A stretch of 64,000 bases of DNA. Source: Dermatophagoides farinae (lineage: Eukaryota; Arthropoda; Arachnida; Sarcoptiformes; Pyroglyphidae). A program made the position numbers and the translations under genes. The stretch's first letter is position 1; each line of letters opens with the position of its first letter. A model generated the notes under the pieces. The model saw nothing but the letters and a program-made list of their open reading frames with translations, was not told the DNA's origin and ran no database searches. The stretch covers positions 3,417,001 through 3,481,000 of the forward strand of contig NC_134684.1 of the NCBI RefSeq assembly GCF_024713945.1, in the 5' to 3' direction. This document shows positions 9,958-22,391 of the stretch, piece by piece.

Positions 9958-12900
9958 CGGAAGAGGAAATTCCATATGATGATGAAATGTTGAATTTTTC
10001 TTTTTGGATGATTTTACCATCATAATGGGTGGTGGTAGCGGTGGTGGTAGCGGTGGTGGTGAATGGTGGTGATCAATCATGAAATTTGTTTGTCCATACA
10101 TTTGTTGTTGTTGTTGATTATGATGAGGTAAATTGATAGGTATCGTTTTCGGTGACAATGATTGTAATGAATGATGCATTAAACTATTTATAAGAAAATT
10201 TTTACTAATCATTTTTTCCAATAAATTATTCACTGTTGAATGGTTATAATTATTATTCGATGATGATGATGATACAAATGGCTGTAGATATGAAGGTGTT
10301 AATGATGATAATGTCGATGTAGACTGCTGCTGCTGTTCTGAGGCTGATGATGATGATGATGGTGATGATGTTATGGATGGAGAATGTGATTGTAATGGTG
10401 AATGTCTATTATTAGCCTGCAAAATGGGTATTTTGAAATTAGCCTGATATGAATTGACCGGATCAAGTAGAATTGATTCATTCGTTTGTTGTTTTTGTTG
10501 ATCAGTTACTGTGTCGTTATTATTGTTTTTAATAATGATTTTTGTCGAATCTTCACAATGATTTTTTGAATTTATTGAATTTTTTGGTCCATTGTAACGT
10601 AATTCATCCAATTTAACATTATGTTGCCGTTTCCATTTGGTTCTGAAAAAATAAGAGAAAACAAAATCCAAAGAAAAAAAACCCGGAATAAAAAATTGAA
10701 ACGATTCCATCATCATTTGATTACTACATAATCATCATCATCATCATCAACAATTACCTTCGATTCTGATACCAAGTTTTTATTTGTGTTTCCGATAGAT
10801 TCAATGCATCCGCCACTTGACCACGATCAGCAACGGTCAAATATTTTTTTTCATGAAAATTTTTTTCAAGGAAATTCAATTGTGCCTAAAAAAATTTATC
10901 ATCATCATCATCATCATCATCATCAAACATTGAATCAAACAACAAAGCAAACACCGAAACACACATAGGGAATAAAATATCCGGAAAATGTAAATTAGAT
11001 TGGCAATTAGAAATTCTAATAATACTTACTTGTGTGAATGCTGTACGTCTTCTACGCTGTTTTTTTGTCGATGTTGTTGTTGTTGTTGTTGTTGGTGTTG
11101 CTGCTGCAGTCGATTGTAATTCCAATGTTTGGCCATTATGATTATTATTTGTCGGTATCATTTGATGATGATGATGATGTTGATTATGTTGTCCCTTTAT
11201 ATTTACATTTAATTCATTTGAACGCATCTGGTTTGCAGTTGTAGCTGCAGCAGCAGCAGCCGCTGCTGCTGCTGCTGCTGCGGCAAAAAATTGGAATTTT
11301 TTATCCATTGATCTTGAATGTTTACTGTTATTATGATTGTTGTTGTTGTTGTTGTTATCATTAATATTCGGTAATTCTGCATGATTTGTCAATGATGATG
11401 TTGATGATGATGGCGTAATTGTAATGGGTAAACAAAGCGGAAAATTTTTATAACAACTACCATCTATTGTTGATGGTATACAAAAACCTCCTCCTTCTAT
11501 TTTATTTTGATTTGTAATAAAATTTATTTCTGGATCGATGATTGCTGATGATGTTGATGATGATAATGATGATGATATCATTGCCTTTGATTGTGAATAT
11601 GATGATGTTGATTTATTTATCATCAGACCATTGACATAATCATCATCCGTATGATTCAATGATAATATCGGCATTGTTGTTGTTGTTGTTGTTGATGCGG
11701 ATGATCGAATATTAGCTACAAATATGAAATGATGATGATAATAATGAAATTTAAAAATTGAATTTACAAATTTATTCGAATTTTGTGTGTGTGTGTACTA
11801 AAAATCAACACCACTTGTTGTTGTTGTTGTATTTGGGTGTTATAAGCACTAAAATGGGCCAATTAACCATAAAACTATTTTTTTTTTCACATCACAGTGG
11901 GCAAAATCCATCCACCACTTCTTTAATATTACATTCAAAATTAACACAATGTGACATCTGTGTCAGAAAAAAAATTGAATGAATGAATGAATGAATGAAT
12001 GTCTCGTCCATTCAAATTGGAAATGATGTAATCATTTGGGTAATAAAAAAAAATTCACAGCATGACTATGAATGAAATGAAAAACTAAAATAAAACTTAA
12101 TGGTCCCAAATGTGGCATTTATGTGTTCGTGTGTGTGTGTGTGTGTGTGTGCGTTTGAGTTTTATATTTGAAAGTCAATTGGTCCATAAGTAATTTGATA
12201 TATTTGTACTTATTATATTACATGTAATTTTTCAATTGGTTTATCATCCACAAAAATTGTCTAATTCATTTCATATTATACGTCAACTTTGTAACATTGT
12301 CCTTGTCCAAGAACCATGATGATCATGATGGTCATGTCATTGGGAAAGCGAGTGTGTGTGTGTGTGAGGAATTTTTTTTTCTTCAGGAGGCACTCATTTG
12401 AAAATTGAAATAATTGAAAATTTTTTTAAAAAGAAAATTAGCACGATTAGCACGATTAAGTTCGATGAATGAATGAAACGCGTGCAACGCTTATATATAT
12501 ATAAATATGTGATGATTTGATTGAATCGAATATAATAATTCAAATCGATCACAAACAATAATAATAGGAATTATTATTGATTGGAAAGCTTGGAAAAACA
12601 AATTGAAAAAATCCGTTTCCTAGCCAGGACAATGTCCATTCATAATTTAGACACCATGTTGTGTTTTATTGTAAATGTTTCTGAATGTAGTAAACAAAAA
12701 GAAAAATCTCTGTTTGTTTGTTTGTTTGTTTTTTTTTGTTTATTTTGTTTACATATTCGGCTAGGATTTAAGGAAAATAGAAAAAAATGAAAACATTTTT
12801 TTTTTGTTTATCCAAAAATAACAATAGATTCATTCGATCATACATAAAAACACTACAGCATAAGTAACATTTTGCGAGGGTGCAAATGATAATGTGTTAA

Positions 12901-13805
12901 CCCGGTTATTGTCATTGGTCATCCAATGGTCTGTGTGTGTGTGTGTGTTTGTGAGTGTGTGAAAGTTCACACGTTTTTCTTGAACACAATACTTACATTT
13001 CATCAACAATTGATTCTTGTCATTCAAATCCATTATTATTTGATCTTTATTGTCATGATGATGAATCATTCTGGATAATAAATTCGTTGTTGTTGTTGTT
13101 GTTGTTTCCGATTTGGTTGTCGATTGATTATGATTAGCCATTAATAATAAATTATTATTATCATTATTAATACAGCCAATTAAATGATTTTTCGGTTGAT
13201 AATGATGATGATTGTGATGGTAAAATGGTAGAAATGAATAATGATTACCAAATAAAAATGATTGTACATTAAACATCGATGATGTTGATGATGATGTTTC
13301 ATTATTATTCAATAGATTTGTATCTTGTTGATTTTGACATAATTGATCATTATTATGATGATTCAATTCTTCATCATCATCGATATCATCATTGAAATCA
13401 TCGTTGTCATCGGAATTATTTGTTACAACACCATCATCATCATCATCATCATCATCAACATCATCATCTGGATGATTATTTTGATTATCATCATCATTAT
13501 TTGACATTAATAAATCACGTATTAAAAATGAGCTATGATGATGAATTTTATGATTTTTTTTGTTGTTGTTGTTGTTGTTGTTTCAATTTTATTGAAGATG
13601 ATGAAAGTGACGACGACGATGATGATGATGATGCTGTAGAAGAATTGGATGACAATTTCGATTCATTATTACCATCATTCATTATTGATGACGATGATGA
13701 TGATGATGATGATGATTGTGGTGAAGTAACATTTTGATGAATAACATTATCTTCTTCCATAATTTTATTGATAGTAACAATATTTATTGATTGATGATTT
13801 GACAT
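9892..13805 (-). CDS. Bar-class (BarH/BARHL-like) homeobox transcription factor
   Basis: NKL homeodomain protein. Exons: 13805-12997, 11715-11030, 10885-10758, 10642-9892; phases agree at all three introns. The homeodomain runs from RRRRTAFTQ through [10 protein letters not shown] and [19 protein letters not shown] to [14 protein letters not shown], with Thr47, Tyr49 and Gln50, the Bar-class signature; introns split it after residue 10 and inside residue 53. The N-terminal motif SSFLIRDLL is the FIL/eh1 repressor motif of Bar proteins. That motif is out of frame with the upstream ATG (13805, MSNHQS) by one base at an A8 run (13554-13561), so exon 1 contains an apparent frameshift, probably an assembly error; otherwise translation could begin only at 13507, losing the motif. 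Low-complexity Asp, Ser, Asn, Gln, His and a 14-residue Ala run (about 11246-11283) fill the rest. Likely a nuclear repressor in neural patterning. Confidence 0.85.
11716..12996 (-). other. Intron 1 of the Bar-class gene
   Basis: A 1281-base phase-1 intron, the longest intron I resolved in the window. It holds (GT)n runs near 12130-12151, 12353-12367 and 12930-12948 and no coding signal. Confidence 0.6.
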
Positions 13806-16800
13806 TATTACATCCGATATGATGTCGATGGTAACGGTTAGCAACAAATGTATCTATTTTTTTTTTTTTGTTTATTACAAACAATAAACAAACAAACAAA
13901 CAAAAAAAATTGAATGAATGAATGATTTATCTAATCGATTCAATGATCATCTGACAAATGATCCATAAATTGTGCATCAAAATCATCATCATCATCATTA
14001 TCACGAATGAATGAATGAATGAATGATTTTGAATTAGGAAAAAAAAACAGTGCCCGCCCATAAACATTCTTATACTCCGCCTCTATTCACTATTTTACCA
14101 TTTGTGATTCAGGAACAAATCAGGAAAAAAATGAATAACCACATATAGATAATTTAAATCGTTATTATTATGAACTGGATGATAAAAGGAAAAAAAAATT
14201 TATCCCATTCATAAAAGACACACGATTAGAGTATAAGTAAAAGAAAAATAAAAAAAAAATTTAAAAAAACTTTAAGCTCCACCTTTATTGCACCATGAAT
14301 AACCAATCATAGGCAGTCAATTATTAGATTGTTGCCCATATAACCAATACCTGCATAGTTCCAAATTCATTTGATCGATACATTACACACACACACACAC
14401 ACACAATGAATCAAATTTTTTTATCAACTAATTAGCTTGATATATGGATTGTGATTTATTGATTGACGAGAGAGAGAGAGAGAAAAAAAATAGAGTTAGT
14501 GGAGAGTGAGAAAATCAATGGATCAATATCATGGGATCATATCATTTGATTTTTTTTTTTTTTTTTTTTTTGGTTTTGGTTTCCCAAACAAAACAAAACA
14601 AAACAATTGAAACCGAAACAAATAAATGAAAAATATTTATTTATATGGAAATGAATATTCACACCCAAAATGAAACAAAAAAAATTCGAAACGATGAAAA
14701 ATAAAGAAAAATAGTGAAACTTTGACAAAACAAACCAAAACAAATGATACAATATTTACTGGTGGTTTGTATCGAACAAATACATATATAGATTACACAC
14801 GATAAACAAACAAACAAACAAATAAATAAATAAACTGCAAATAGACCATTGAACATGGAACACAAATGAATAATGAACTTGTCGATCGAAATGTTTTTTT
14901 TCCATTTTATTATGATTGACATGTACAATACAAATCGAATGAAAAAAAACAACCACCATTTCTTTATGAATGAATGAAATTTTTTTTTTCACAAATTCAA
15001 AATTCATGTGACCAGAAAATAGGGAAATGAAAAAAAAAATTAAGAAAACCACACACAATTGTCAGTGTGGATTGGATTTAAACAAACACTATACTCGATA
15101 CCCGATACCCGATGTGTGTATGGACCAATGTTGACTTTGGTTATTTTCACAATTTTTTTCTACTAATAAAAATTTTCGTTTGAAAATCAATTTCAAATTC
15201 AAATTCATTTTGTTTTGTTTTTTTGTGTTTATTTTCATCCATTAAATGCTTGAAGCAATTTAATATTATTCATTAGCGACTTTTGTTTCAAAAAAAAAAA
15301 AACAAAATTATCCAATGAATGAATGAATAAAAATGAATGATGAAAATCAAACAAGAGAAAAATTAAATTTGAAATGAATGAATCAAATCATATGTAAATT
15401 GAAATTGAAATTAAAATCAGAATAGGAATCGGAATGATGATGACGATGACTGACTGATAATTGACTGTGTTCAATGTGTACTAGCGCGCGAAAACAAAAC
15501 AAAAAAAAAGAAAGGATGGAATTTTACTGTATACAGAGCTATAATTGAAAAATTAGTGCTTTCATCAAATCAAATAAAAATGATGAATTGTGTACGTACG
15601 TGTGTGTTTGTTTTTCATCATATTCCAAAGTAATTAATATCATCATCATTTGATGATGATGATGATTATGAAATTGATTTCAAATTCAAATTGTAAACAT
15701 TGGCAAAATGAATGAATGAATGAATAAATTCTGGTTCAAGCTAAGGGAATGAATTAAAAATGAATTTCAATGATGATGATGATGATAAAAGCGCTTCAGG
15801 CAAAACAGAAAAACACTGAACACTCTTATGTAGTAGAAAAACATTTTTTTTTCACTTTTCATTATTTCTGATGTTTTCATACAATTTTTTAAATGAGAAA
15901 TGGGCTTTTCTTTCCATTCATTCAAAATCAAATCTGTAAATCAAACATATTACCACCGGAATGAAAATCATCGATTTAATCATCTATTCTACATAATATC
16001 AAAACATAATGTTTGCATATAAAATCAGAAAATCAAATGATAAATAAATAAACTACACGAATCACAGCGATGATGATTTGTGTGTGTGTGTGTGTGTGTG
16101 TGATTTGCATAATTATCAAAACGTCATCACTACGCAAATCAAAATCAAAAGTACAAAAAAAAATGAAGAAGTTCCGGTTTTTTTCTCATGAAATACATTG
16201 TTGTTGTTGTTGTTTTTTTTTCTGGGCCGGAATTCTAGAATTTAGGAAACTCAACTATTTGTAAATTACAGAATTTGAATTACTGAATCAACATTTTTTT
16301 TTTCGCATGATTATCATTAATGATTCCCGGTAAAATTTGAACAAATTGAATGAGCTCAGGAAAAAAACTATCTGAATCTAGCTGAATGAATTCATTTTCA
16401 TTGGATCAACAACAACAACAACAAAAAAAAACACACACACACACACAGATGGTTTGAGCTATTCAATTTCATCATCATCATGATGATGACGATGAATGGT
16501 CACTTGTGGTCAATATTTTTTAAACTTGACCAATTTCATTCGGAGAAACAAATAAAAATGCAAAAAACAATTTGAATCATGAGAAACAAAATGAAATTTT
16601 GCTCTAAAAATGAAAAAAAAACGAAAGAGATAACGGACACACTTCCACTTGAAAAATAAATAAAAACCATACACACACAGGCATAGAACAGATGTTTAAC
16701 ATGTCCAATGTTTCTCTATACAATCAATTGATGATAAATTTTAGTTTGATTTCATTGGAAATAATAAGTGGCCACTTTAGTAATTTTTTCTTTCTCCATG

Positions 16801-17800
16801 AATTATTAGTATCATCATCATCATCGTCATTATTGTCATTATTATATGGATGACAAGATCATCATTATTATATGTCACACACACACACACAACATAAGTA
16901 CCACGGATTCAGTGTTTTCATATTTTTTTTTCTCCATATAATAGATAAATGATGATGATGATGATCATTATTATCATCATCATAATGATTCGATTAATAT
17001 TGCTACTGAATAATTTGAAACAATCATTAAATTTATATCTGCGTCTTATATTCAAGTTGCGTATTATAGTCTCAATTTTAGTGTAATTAAAAATGAATGA
17101 AAAGAATCAATGAATGAATGATTACCGGCAGGAGATCTCCTTTTTCTATACGTTCATTTGATTGAATTGAATGGAAAAAAAAATTTTGTATTCAACATTA
17201 GTATTTTAATAGTGAAAATTAAATTTTTTTTCTCTCTCTGATCCAAAATGACCTTTTTTCCCCTCAGCCCCGATTTCTCTCCCTCAAAGGTCATGGTACC
17301 GTTTGAATGAGAGAAAGAGAAAAAAAAAATCGATGGAGGGGTTAGTAGATTGTCAACATGTTACATGTTGTAGTTTTTTTTTCATTCACTTTCATCATCT
17401 GATCAATTCAGGATCTGTTTTTTTTCTATACTCAATTTTGTGGAACCAGAGAGAAAATAAATTAAAATATGAATTGAGAAGCAAAAAAAAAAAAATTGTT
17501 GTTGTTGTCGTTGATGGCTACACAAAACAATTCATTCATTTGTTGACAAATAAATGTCATAATATAATAATATACACAGCAACAACAACAACAACAACAA
17601 CACAGCAATAATAATTAGATTAGATTGATATAATGACTATATATATGTATGTGTTATAAATATTGATGAATTGAATTGAATTGAATTTCAATAACAATTC
17701 AATCAATCATGAATAAATCAATCGATTTTGAAATCATTATTTATTCATAATAATAATCATTATTATATTATTTAGTTGCTGTCTGATTGTGAGAAAAAAA
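13806..17800. other. 4-kb low-complexity flank upstream of the Bar-class gene
   Basis: No gene seen. The region is dense in (GAAT)n, (CA)n (14385-14405, 16432-16448, 16876-16891), (GT)n (16079-16101) and (GAT)n repeats. Open frames are Phe/Ile-rich without protein-like composition. It probably contains regulatory DNA of the homeobox gene, by position only. Confidence 0.5.
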
Positions 17801-18550
17801 ATGTGTCAATGTCTTAGTAAACAGGATTTACGTAAACGTCATCGTCATAATAAACGTATTAGTAATCGTTATAATGATGACAATAATGGTGACGGTGATG
17901 ATGATGATAATAAACATAATAATAATAATGGAAAATTGTCTCGATGTCAACATCGAATATCATCAACAAAATCATCAATAATTTCAATTAATAATAATGA
18001 TCGTCCAGAATTGAATGCATTTAATCCTGCACCGACAATAAAAATAAATCTAAGTAAAATTTATACATCAATAACATCGATATATTCGAATGTACAAAAA
18101 CCATCATCAATGATTACGGTGATGAAAAAATCTGAACATAAAACACCAATGACACCATCATTAAAAGCAGACTTACCATCATGTGATGTAAAAACGATTC
18201 AGGTGCAAAAAAATTCACTACGTCCAATGCGATCATCAATATTCGATTGGAATGATGAAAGACAGGATAAAAATCGTCATATAAAATTGAAACAATCAAT
18301 GGTCATTGATAAACAACAAAAATTCATTGATGCTGTTGTTGATCGATTAATACGTAAACGATTTGATGGTGAAATTTTAAGAATGACTAAAAAACCATCA
18401 TCATCATCATCACCATCACACATAAGTAGAATTAAAAAAAAGAACCGACCATCAAAACGAAAGATGACGACAAAACCACGACAAAAAATAAGAACAAAAA
18501 TGTCGCCATCAAAATTTAGCTATCAATCATCATCATCATCACAATTATAA
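17801..18550 (+). CDS. Unknown basic protein
   Basis: An open frame of 249 residues from the ATG at 17801 (MCQCLSKQDLRKRH). I do not recognise it. It has an Asp/Asn-rich insert near residues 25-45, a middle with NAFNPAPTIKINLSKIYTSI, a plausible helical segment KQQKFIDAVVDRLIRKRFDG near 170-190, and a strongly basic Ser/Lys/Arg tail (KKKNRPSKRK, KPRQKIRTK) that could act as a nuclear-localisation signal. No membrane segment. Codon use outside repeats is normal. An AG acceptor-like site just upstream (TTATTTAG, about 17767-17774) leaves open that this is the last exon of a longer gene. Confidence 0.5.
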   Translation: MCQCLSKQDLRKRHRHNKRISNRYNDDNNGDGDDDDNKHNNNNGKLSRCQHRISSTKSSIISINNNDRPELNAFNPAPTIKINLSKIYTSITSIYSNVQKPSSMITVMKKSEHKTPMTPSLKADLPSCDVKTIQVQKNSLRPMRSSIFDWNDERQDKNRHIKLKQSMVIDKQQKFIDAVVDRLIRKRFDGEILRMTKKPSSSSSPSHISRIKKKNRPSKRKMTTKPRQKIRTKMSPSKFSYQSSSSSQL

Positions 18551-19107
18551 TATATAAAATCTTCACTTTTAAAAAAATAGATCAGAACAACAACAACAAC
18601 AAAATAAGCAAAAACATTCGAATATTTACCGCCGTGTGTCTATTCTAACTGGTAGCAGTCCATCTGGATGAAAACAGAAATGATTTCAACATTTGTTTGA
18701 TTATCAATCATCACCATCATCATCATCTTTATTATCACCACTTTTTTATTACGATGAATAATTTAAATACCCACACGAGCGTAATCGTTAAATCACTTAT
18801 ATGGAATTATTATAATAAAATTTTTACTGTTGGAAAACATCATATAAAAAAAAAATAATGAAAAATTTTGTTATTAAAATTTTTTTTCTTTCTAAATGAT
18901 GATTTTAAATAAATGATGATAAATTAATGTAGTATAATTGTCATATGATGATGATTATGCGATTATTATAAGTTAATTGTTATCATATACAACAATGAGA
19001 TGATTTGATACATGTTTTAATAAGACAATTATTATGCCATAATAATGATGGATTTTGGACATTGTCATTGACCATCCTTTTTTATCCTGTTTGAATGACA
19101 GATATAA
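18551..19107. other. Intergenic, no gene seen
   Basis: AT-rich 3' flank between convergent genes. AATAAA-like signals occur but none can be assigned with confidence. Confidence 0.5.
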
Positions 19108-19542
19108 TCAACATACGTCATCATTATTATTATCATCATCATCATCATCGGTATTTATTTTGAAAATAACACAATTTTGGTCTGGATTGATTTCATCTTC
19201 CGGATAGATTTCAGCAAATTCTTCGAATGGAATTTCATCGTTTTCTTTATTCGGATGTACATTTTCGTCTTGACAATCATCATTTTTGATGATCGATTTC
19301 ACGGATTTTGATATGAAATTATCATATGGTTCGAAATATTTGGAACGAATAATTAATGGTCGATCAATGATTCGTTTTGGCATCACTTGTTTCAAACTGA
19401 TTGATTGTTTATCTTTTTCTTTCAAACATTTCGACTGCTGCTGTCGACGTTTGATATTTTCTTCGATTTTAATTTTTTCCAAATCTCTTTGGGTCATTTT
19501 TCGTGGCCGAAATTTTTGAAGATAACCACCGTTCCAATTCAT
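19108..19542 (-). CDS. Unknown small protein, acidic C terminus
   Basis: This is a 144-residue frame from the ATG at 19542. The N-terminal half is basic and helical (RKMTQRDLEKIKIEENIKRR) with KQVMPKRIIDRPLIIRSK following; the C-terminal half is acidic (DEIPFEEFAEIYPEDEINPD) and ends in an Asp/Asn run made by GAT/AAT repeats. The sequence HPNKEND contains a KEN triplet of the type used by APC/C substrates, which is a weak hint only. No signal peptide or membrane segment. I do not recognise a family. Confidence 0.55.
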   Translation of the reverse strand: MNWNGGYLQKFRPRKMTQRDLEKIKIEENIKRRQQQSKCLKEKDKQSISLKQVMPKRIIDRPLIIRSKYFEPYDNFISKSVKSIIKNDDCQDENVHPNKENDEIPFEEFAEIYPEDEINPDQNCVIFKINTDDDDDDNNNDDVC

Positions 19543-19701
19543 TTTTAATGATCAAATTGTTGTAAACTTTCAGTGACTAAAATAGAATTTATTCGAATTT
19601 TTTAGAAAAAAAAAAGATTCGAATCATTATTATCATGTGCCATACATAGATGAAGTGATTATATTATCAACTTTTTTTTTGAAAATAAAAATAAAAATAA
19701 A

Positions 19702-20452
19702 TCATCGATTAAAAAATCGATGATGTATTAGATAACAAAATGCCTGAAACATTGATGGTATCAAATTGAATAAAATGAGAAAAATTGTGCCGAAAAAATT
19801 CATTATATAAACCAGACATAACCATATGTTCAATCCGATAACGCATTCACTGATTGCCAAAAATTTATTCGATGGCAATAACATTGATCTATAAAACATT
19901 AATTCTTCTTCATTGAATTCAAATTCAAAATAACGACTTGTTGTTTGTAAACGATGACCGATCGCTAGCCAAATTGTCAAATGAAATGTCCATAATAGTG
20001 AATAGGATTTTAAACGTAACACCAAATAAACGGCTATGATTCCACCGGCCATTAGATAAATGGCCAATAATATTTCTGTCCATTTATGGTGTGGACAATA
20101 ATTTCGAATCAATGACATATTCATCGACCATAGATAAATGATTATAATAGTATTGATTATCAGATTGGCCGTTATAAATAATCGACATGATCTGCAAACA
20201 AAACGATTGATTCGTTGCTTAATATTATCCAATCGGCTAATATGATGATTTTTATTATTCTCATCATCATCATCATTATCATCGGTATTGATCATCAATG
20301 AATTAATTGGTTCATCATCATCATCATCATCGTCATTATTGTTGTTATTAGAATTGTAAATCCACTAAATTCAAGAATAGAAAGAAATAATTTTCATTAA
20401 GAATATTGATATAACAACAATGGCTACATACCAGATCTTTATCCCAATCCAT
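19702..20452 (-). CDS. Unknown four-pass membrane protein
   Basis: Two exons, 20452-20432 (MDWDKDL) and 20364-19702, joined in phase 0 across a 67-base GT-AG intron, give 227 residues. After an acidic/Asn-rich N terminus (residues about 8-55) come four hydrophobic segments: FITANLIINTIIIIYLW, ILLAIYLMAGGIIAVYLVL, LLWTFHLTIWLAIG, and a long CVIGLNIWLCLVYIMNFFG plus IFLILFNLIPSMF that could be one or two helices. Cysteines CRSC precede the first helix. Topology resembles small tetraspan proteins, but no family signature is recognised. It shares a 207-base divergent promoter with the PARG gene. Confidence 0.7.
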
Positions 20453-20659
20453 TATAATTGATTCGATTTAATCATCATGGTTTTATGAAACAAAAAAAAA
20501 ACCAACTTTTTTCACATCTGTCATCAATCATCAATCAATCGATGATTAAAAGTTTAAAATCAGTCACTGATTCTGTCATCTGATCATAGATGTCAGCAGA
20601 TTTTTTTCGAGTAAACAATCGATCGATTGATATATCCATAAAATGATGATGATTTAAAA
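20453..20659. promoter_or_regulatory. Divergent promoter between membrane protein and PARG
   Basis: Only 207 bases separate two start codons facing away from each other, so both promoters must lie here or in the first exons. No TATA box is obvious. Confidence 0.5.
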
Positions 20660-22391
20660 ATGTCAAAAAAAATAAAAATTACCGATTATTTTGAGCGAAA
20701 AAAACCCATTATCAATAATGATGATAAAGAAGATGGCAATAAAACGATTGGAACCGTTGACAACATCGATAATTCGTTCATCATCACAACCGTTGATCAA
20801 AACAAAGATCGAATGTATCGTTTATCTGAAATTCTAACTGATGATAATCTTTGTGATCTAAGAAATGTTGATGAAACATTTGTTTATTATCGTTATCCAT
20901 TCAAATTGGATACGATACCGATTCCATTGATCGATATTGATGATGATTTTGTTATTCCATTAAATTATATATTGTTACCATTTCAAGAAACCGAACAAAT
21001 CACATATCAAAATGGTAAACAAACAAAATGGTCATTAGTAAAGACAGTTTTTGCCAATCAAATCCAAAATATTTTTCAACTTGATAAAGCAATCAAAACA
21101 TATAATCCATCATTACAACGATTACATTTTGATATATTAACCAATTATGTCCATTATCAAATGGATGATGATGAACGTCGAATGTTTTTCGATCAAATAT
21201 TGCCTGGTATCATACGTTTAGCATTGGATTTACCTCGATTAATTGGTTTTAATCTTGCCAATCTTGAACAATATACACCGATGACCATATTTTTATCACA
21301 ACAACAAATCAGTTCATTATTGGCCAATGCATTTCTTTGTACATATCGACCGGATTTTAATCGTAAAGAACGACGATGCATTAACTTTTCCAGGTAATTT
21401 TCAACTACTTAATTTTTATTTTCAATTGAATTTACATTTGAATTTTAGCCTTTTTGCAAGCGATGGTTGTAAGCCGAATAAAAAATTTTGTAAACAAGAA
21501 AAACTTAAATGCCTGTTCAATTATCTAAGACGTGTTGTGGAAAAAACACCAATTGGTGTGGTTAGTTTTGAACGTAAAGTTTTACGCCACCATCAACAAA
21601 CAGATCTGGAACAATCAACAAAACCGATAACGACATTTGAATTCAATCATGATCGTTGCCTATTGAAAGATGGCTGTGATTATTCACAAGTTGATTTTGC
21701 ACATAAATATATTGGTGGCGGTGTTCTTGATCAAGGCTGTGTACAGGAAGAGATTCTTTTTGTTTGTTGTCCAGAATTGATTGTTAGCAAATTGATTTGT
21801 GCTAAATTAACCGATAATGAAGCCATTGTTATTACCGGTATTGAACAATACAATGAATATAGTGGTTATGCAGAAAAATTCAGATGGCAATGTTCATATG
21901 AAGATAAACAACATCGTGATAAATATGGTCGCCGTTTTCGTCAGGTACTGGCCATGGATGCACTTTATTTTCATTGGAGTGCTAAAAAAAGTCAATATGA
22001 AAAGGAAAAAATTGATCGTGAAATTCATAAAGCAATGGCTGCATTTCAACCGGAACGATTTTTATGTTCACAATCAAAATTGGTAACCATTACAACGGGA
22101 AATTGGGGCTGTGGTGTTTATAATGGTGATGTTAAACTAAAAACACTCATACAGATTATTGCTGCATCTGAATCTAAACGAAATTTAATGTATTTTACAT
22201 TCGATAATCGACGATTAAAAAATGAATTTGATCAGATCAAAACTTTATTTGAAACATCTGAACAACCATTTACTGTTGGACGATTGTATCGATTATTATT
22301 ACAGTATGCTAGCCAGAAACAAAATGAAAACAAAAATATTGATCTAGTCGTTTTAATAACTGAAAATATTTTGAATACAGACGATTATTAA
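20660..22391 (+). CDS. PARG: Poly(ADP-ribose) glycohydrolase
   Basis: Hydrolyses poly(ADP-ribose) chains made after DNA damage. Exons 20660-21393 and 21449-22391 (55-base intron, phase 2) encode 558 residues. The catalytic macrodomain carries the PARG signature GGG (334-336) followed by QEE (344-346), with the two Glu corresponding to the catalytic pair, inside YIGGGVLDQGCVQEE. The YNEYSGYAEKFRW and TTGNWGCGVYNGDVKLK blocks are also family-typical. The protein begins MSKKIKITDYFERKKP, closely resembling the non-canonical PCNA-binding motif of human PARG (KITDHFMRLPK), so binding to PCNA at replication or repair sites is likely. The long regulatory N terminus of vertebrate PARG is absent. Confidence 0.95.

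Noticed and set aside
13420-13737. Plus-strand 105-codon open frame with His and Asp runs
   Set aside because: It is antisense to exon 1 of the Bar-class gene and consists of GAT/CAT repeat codons.
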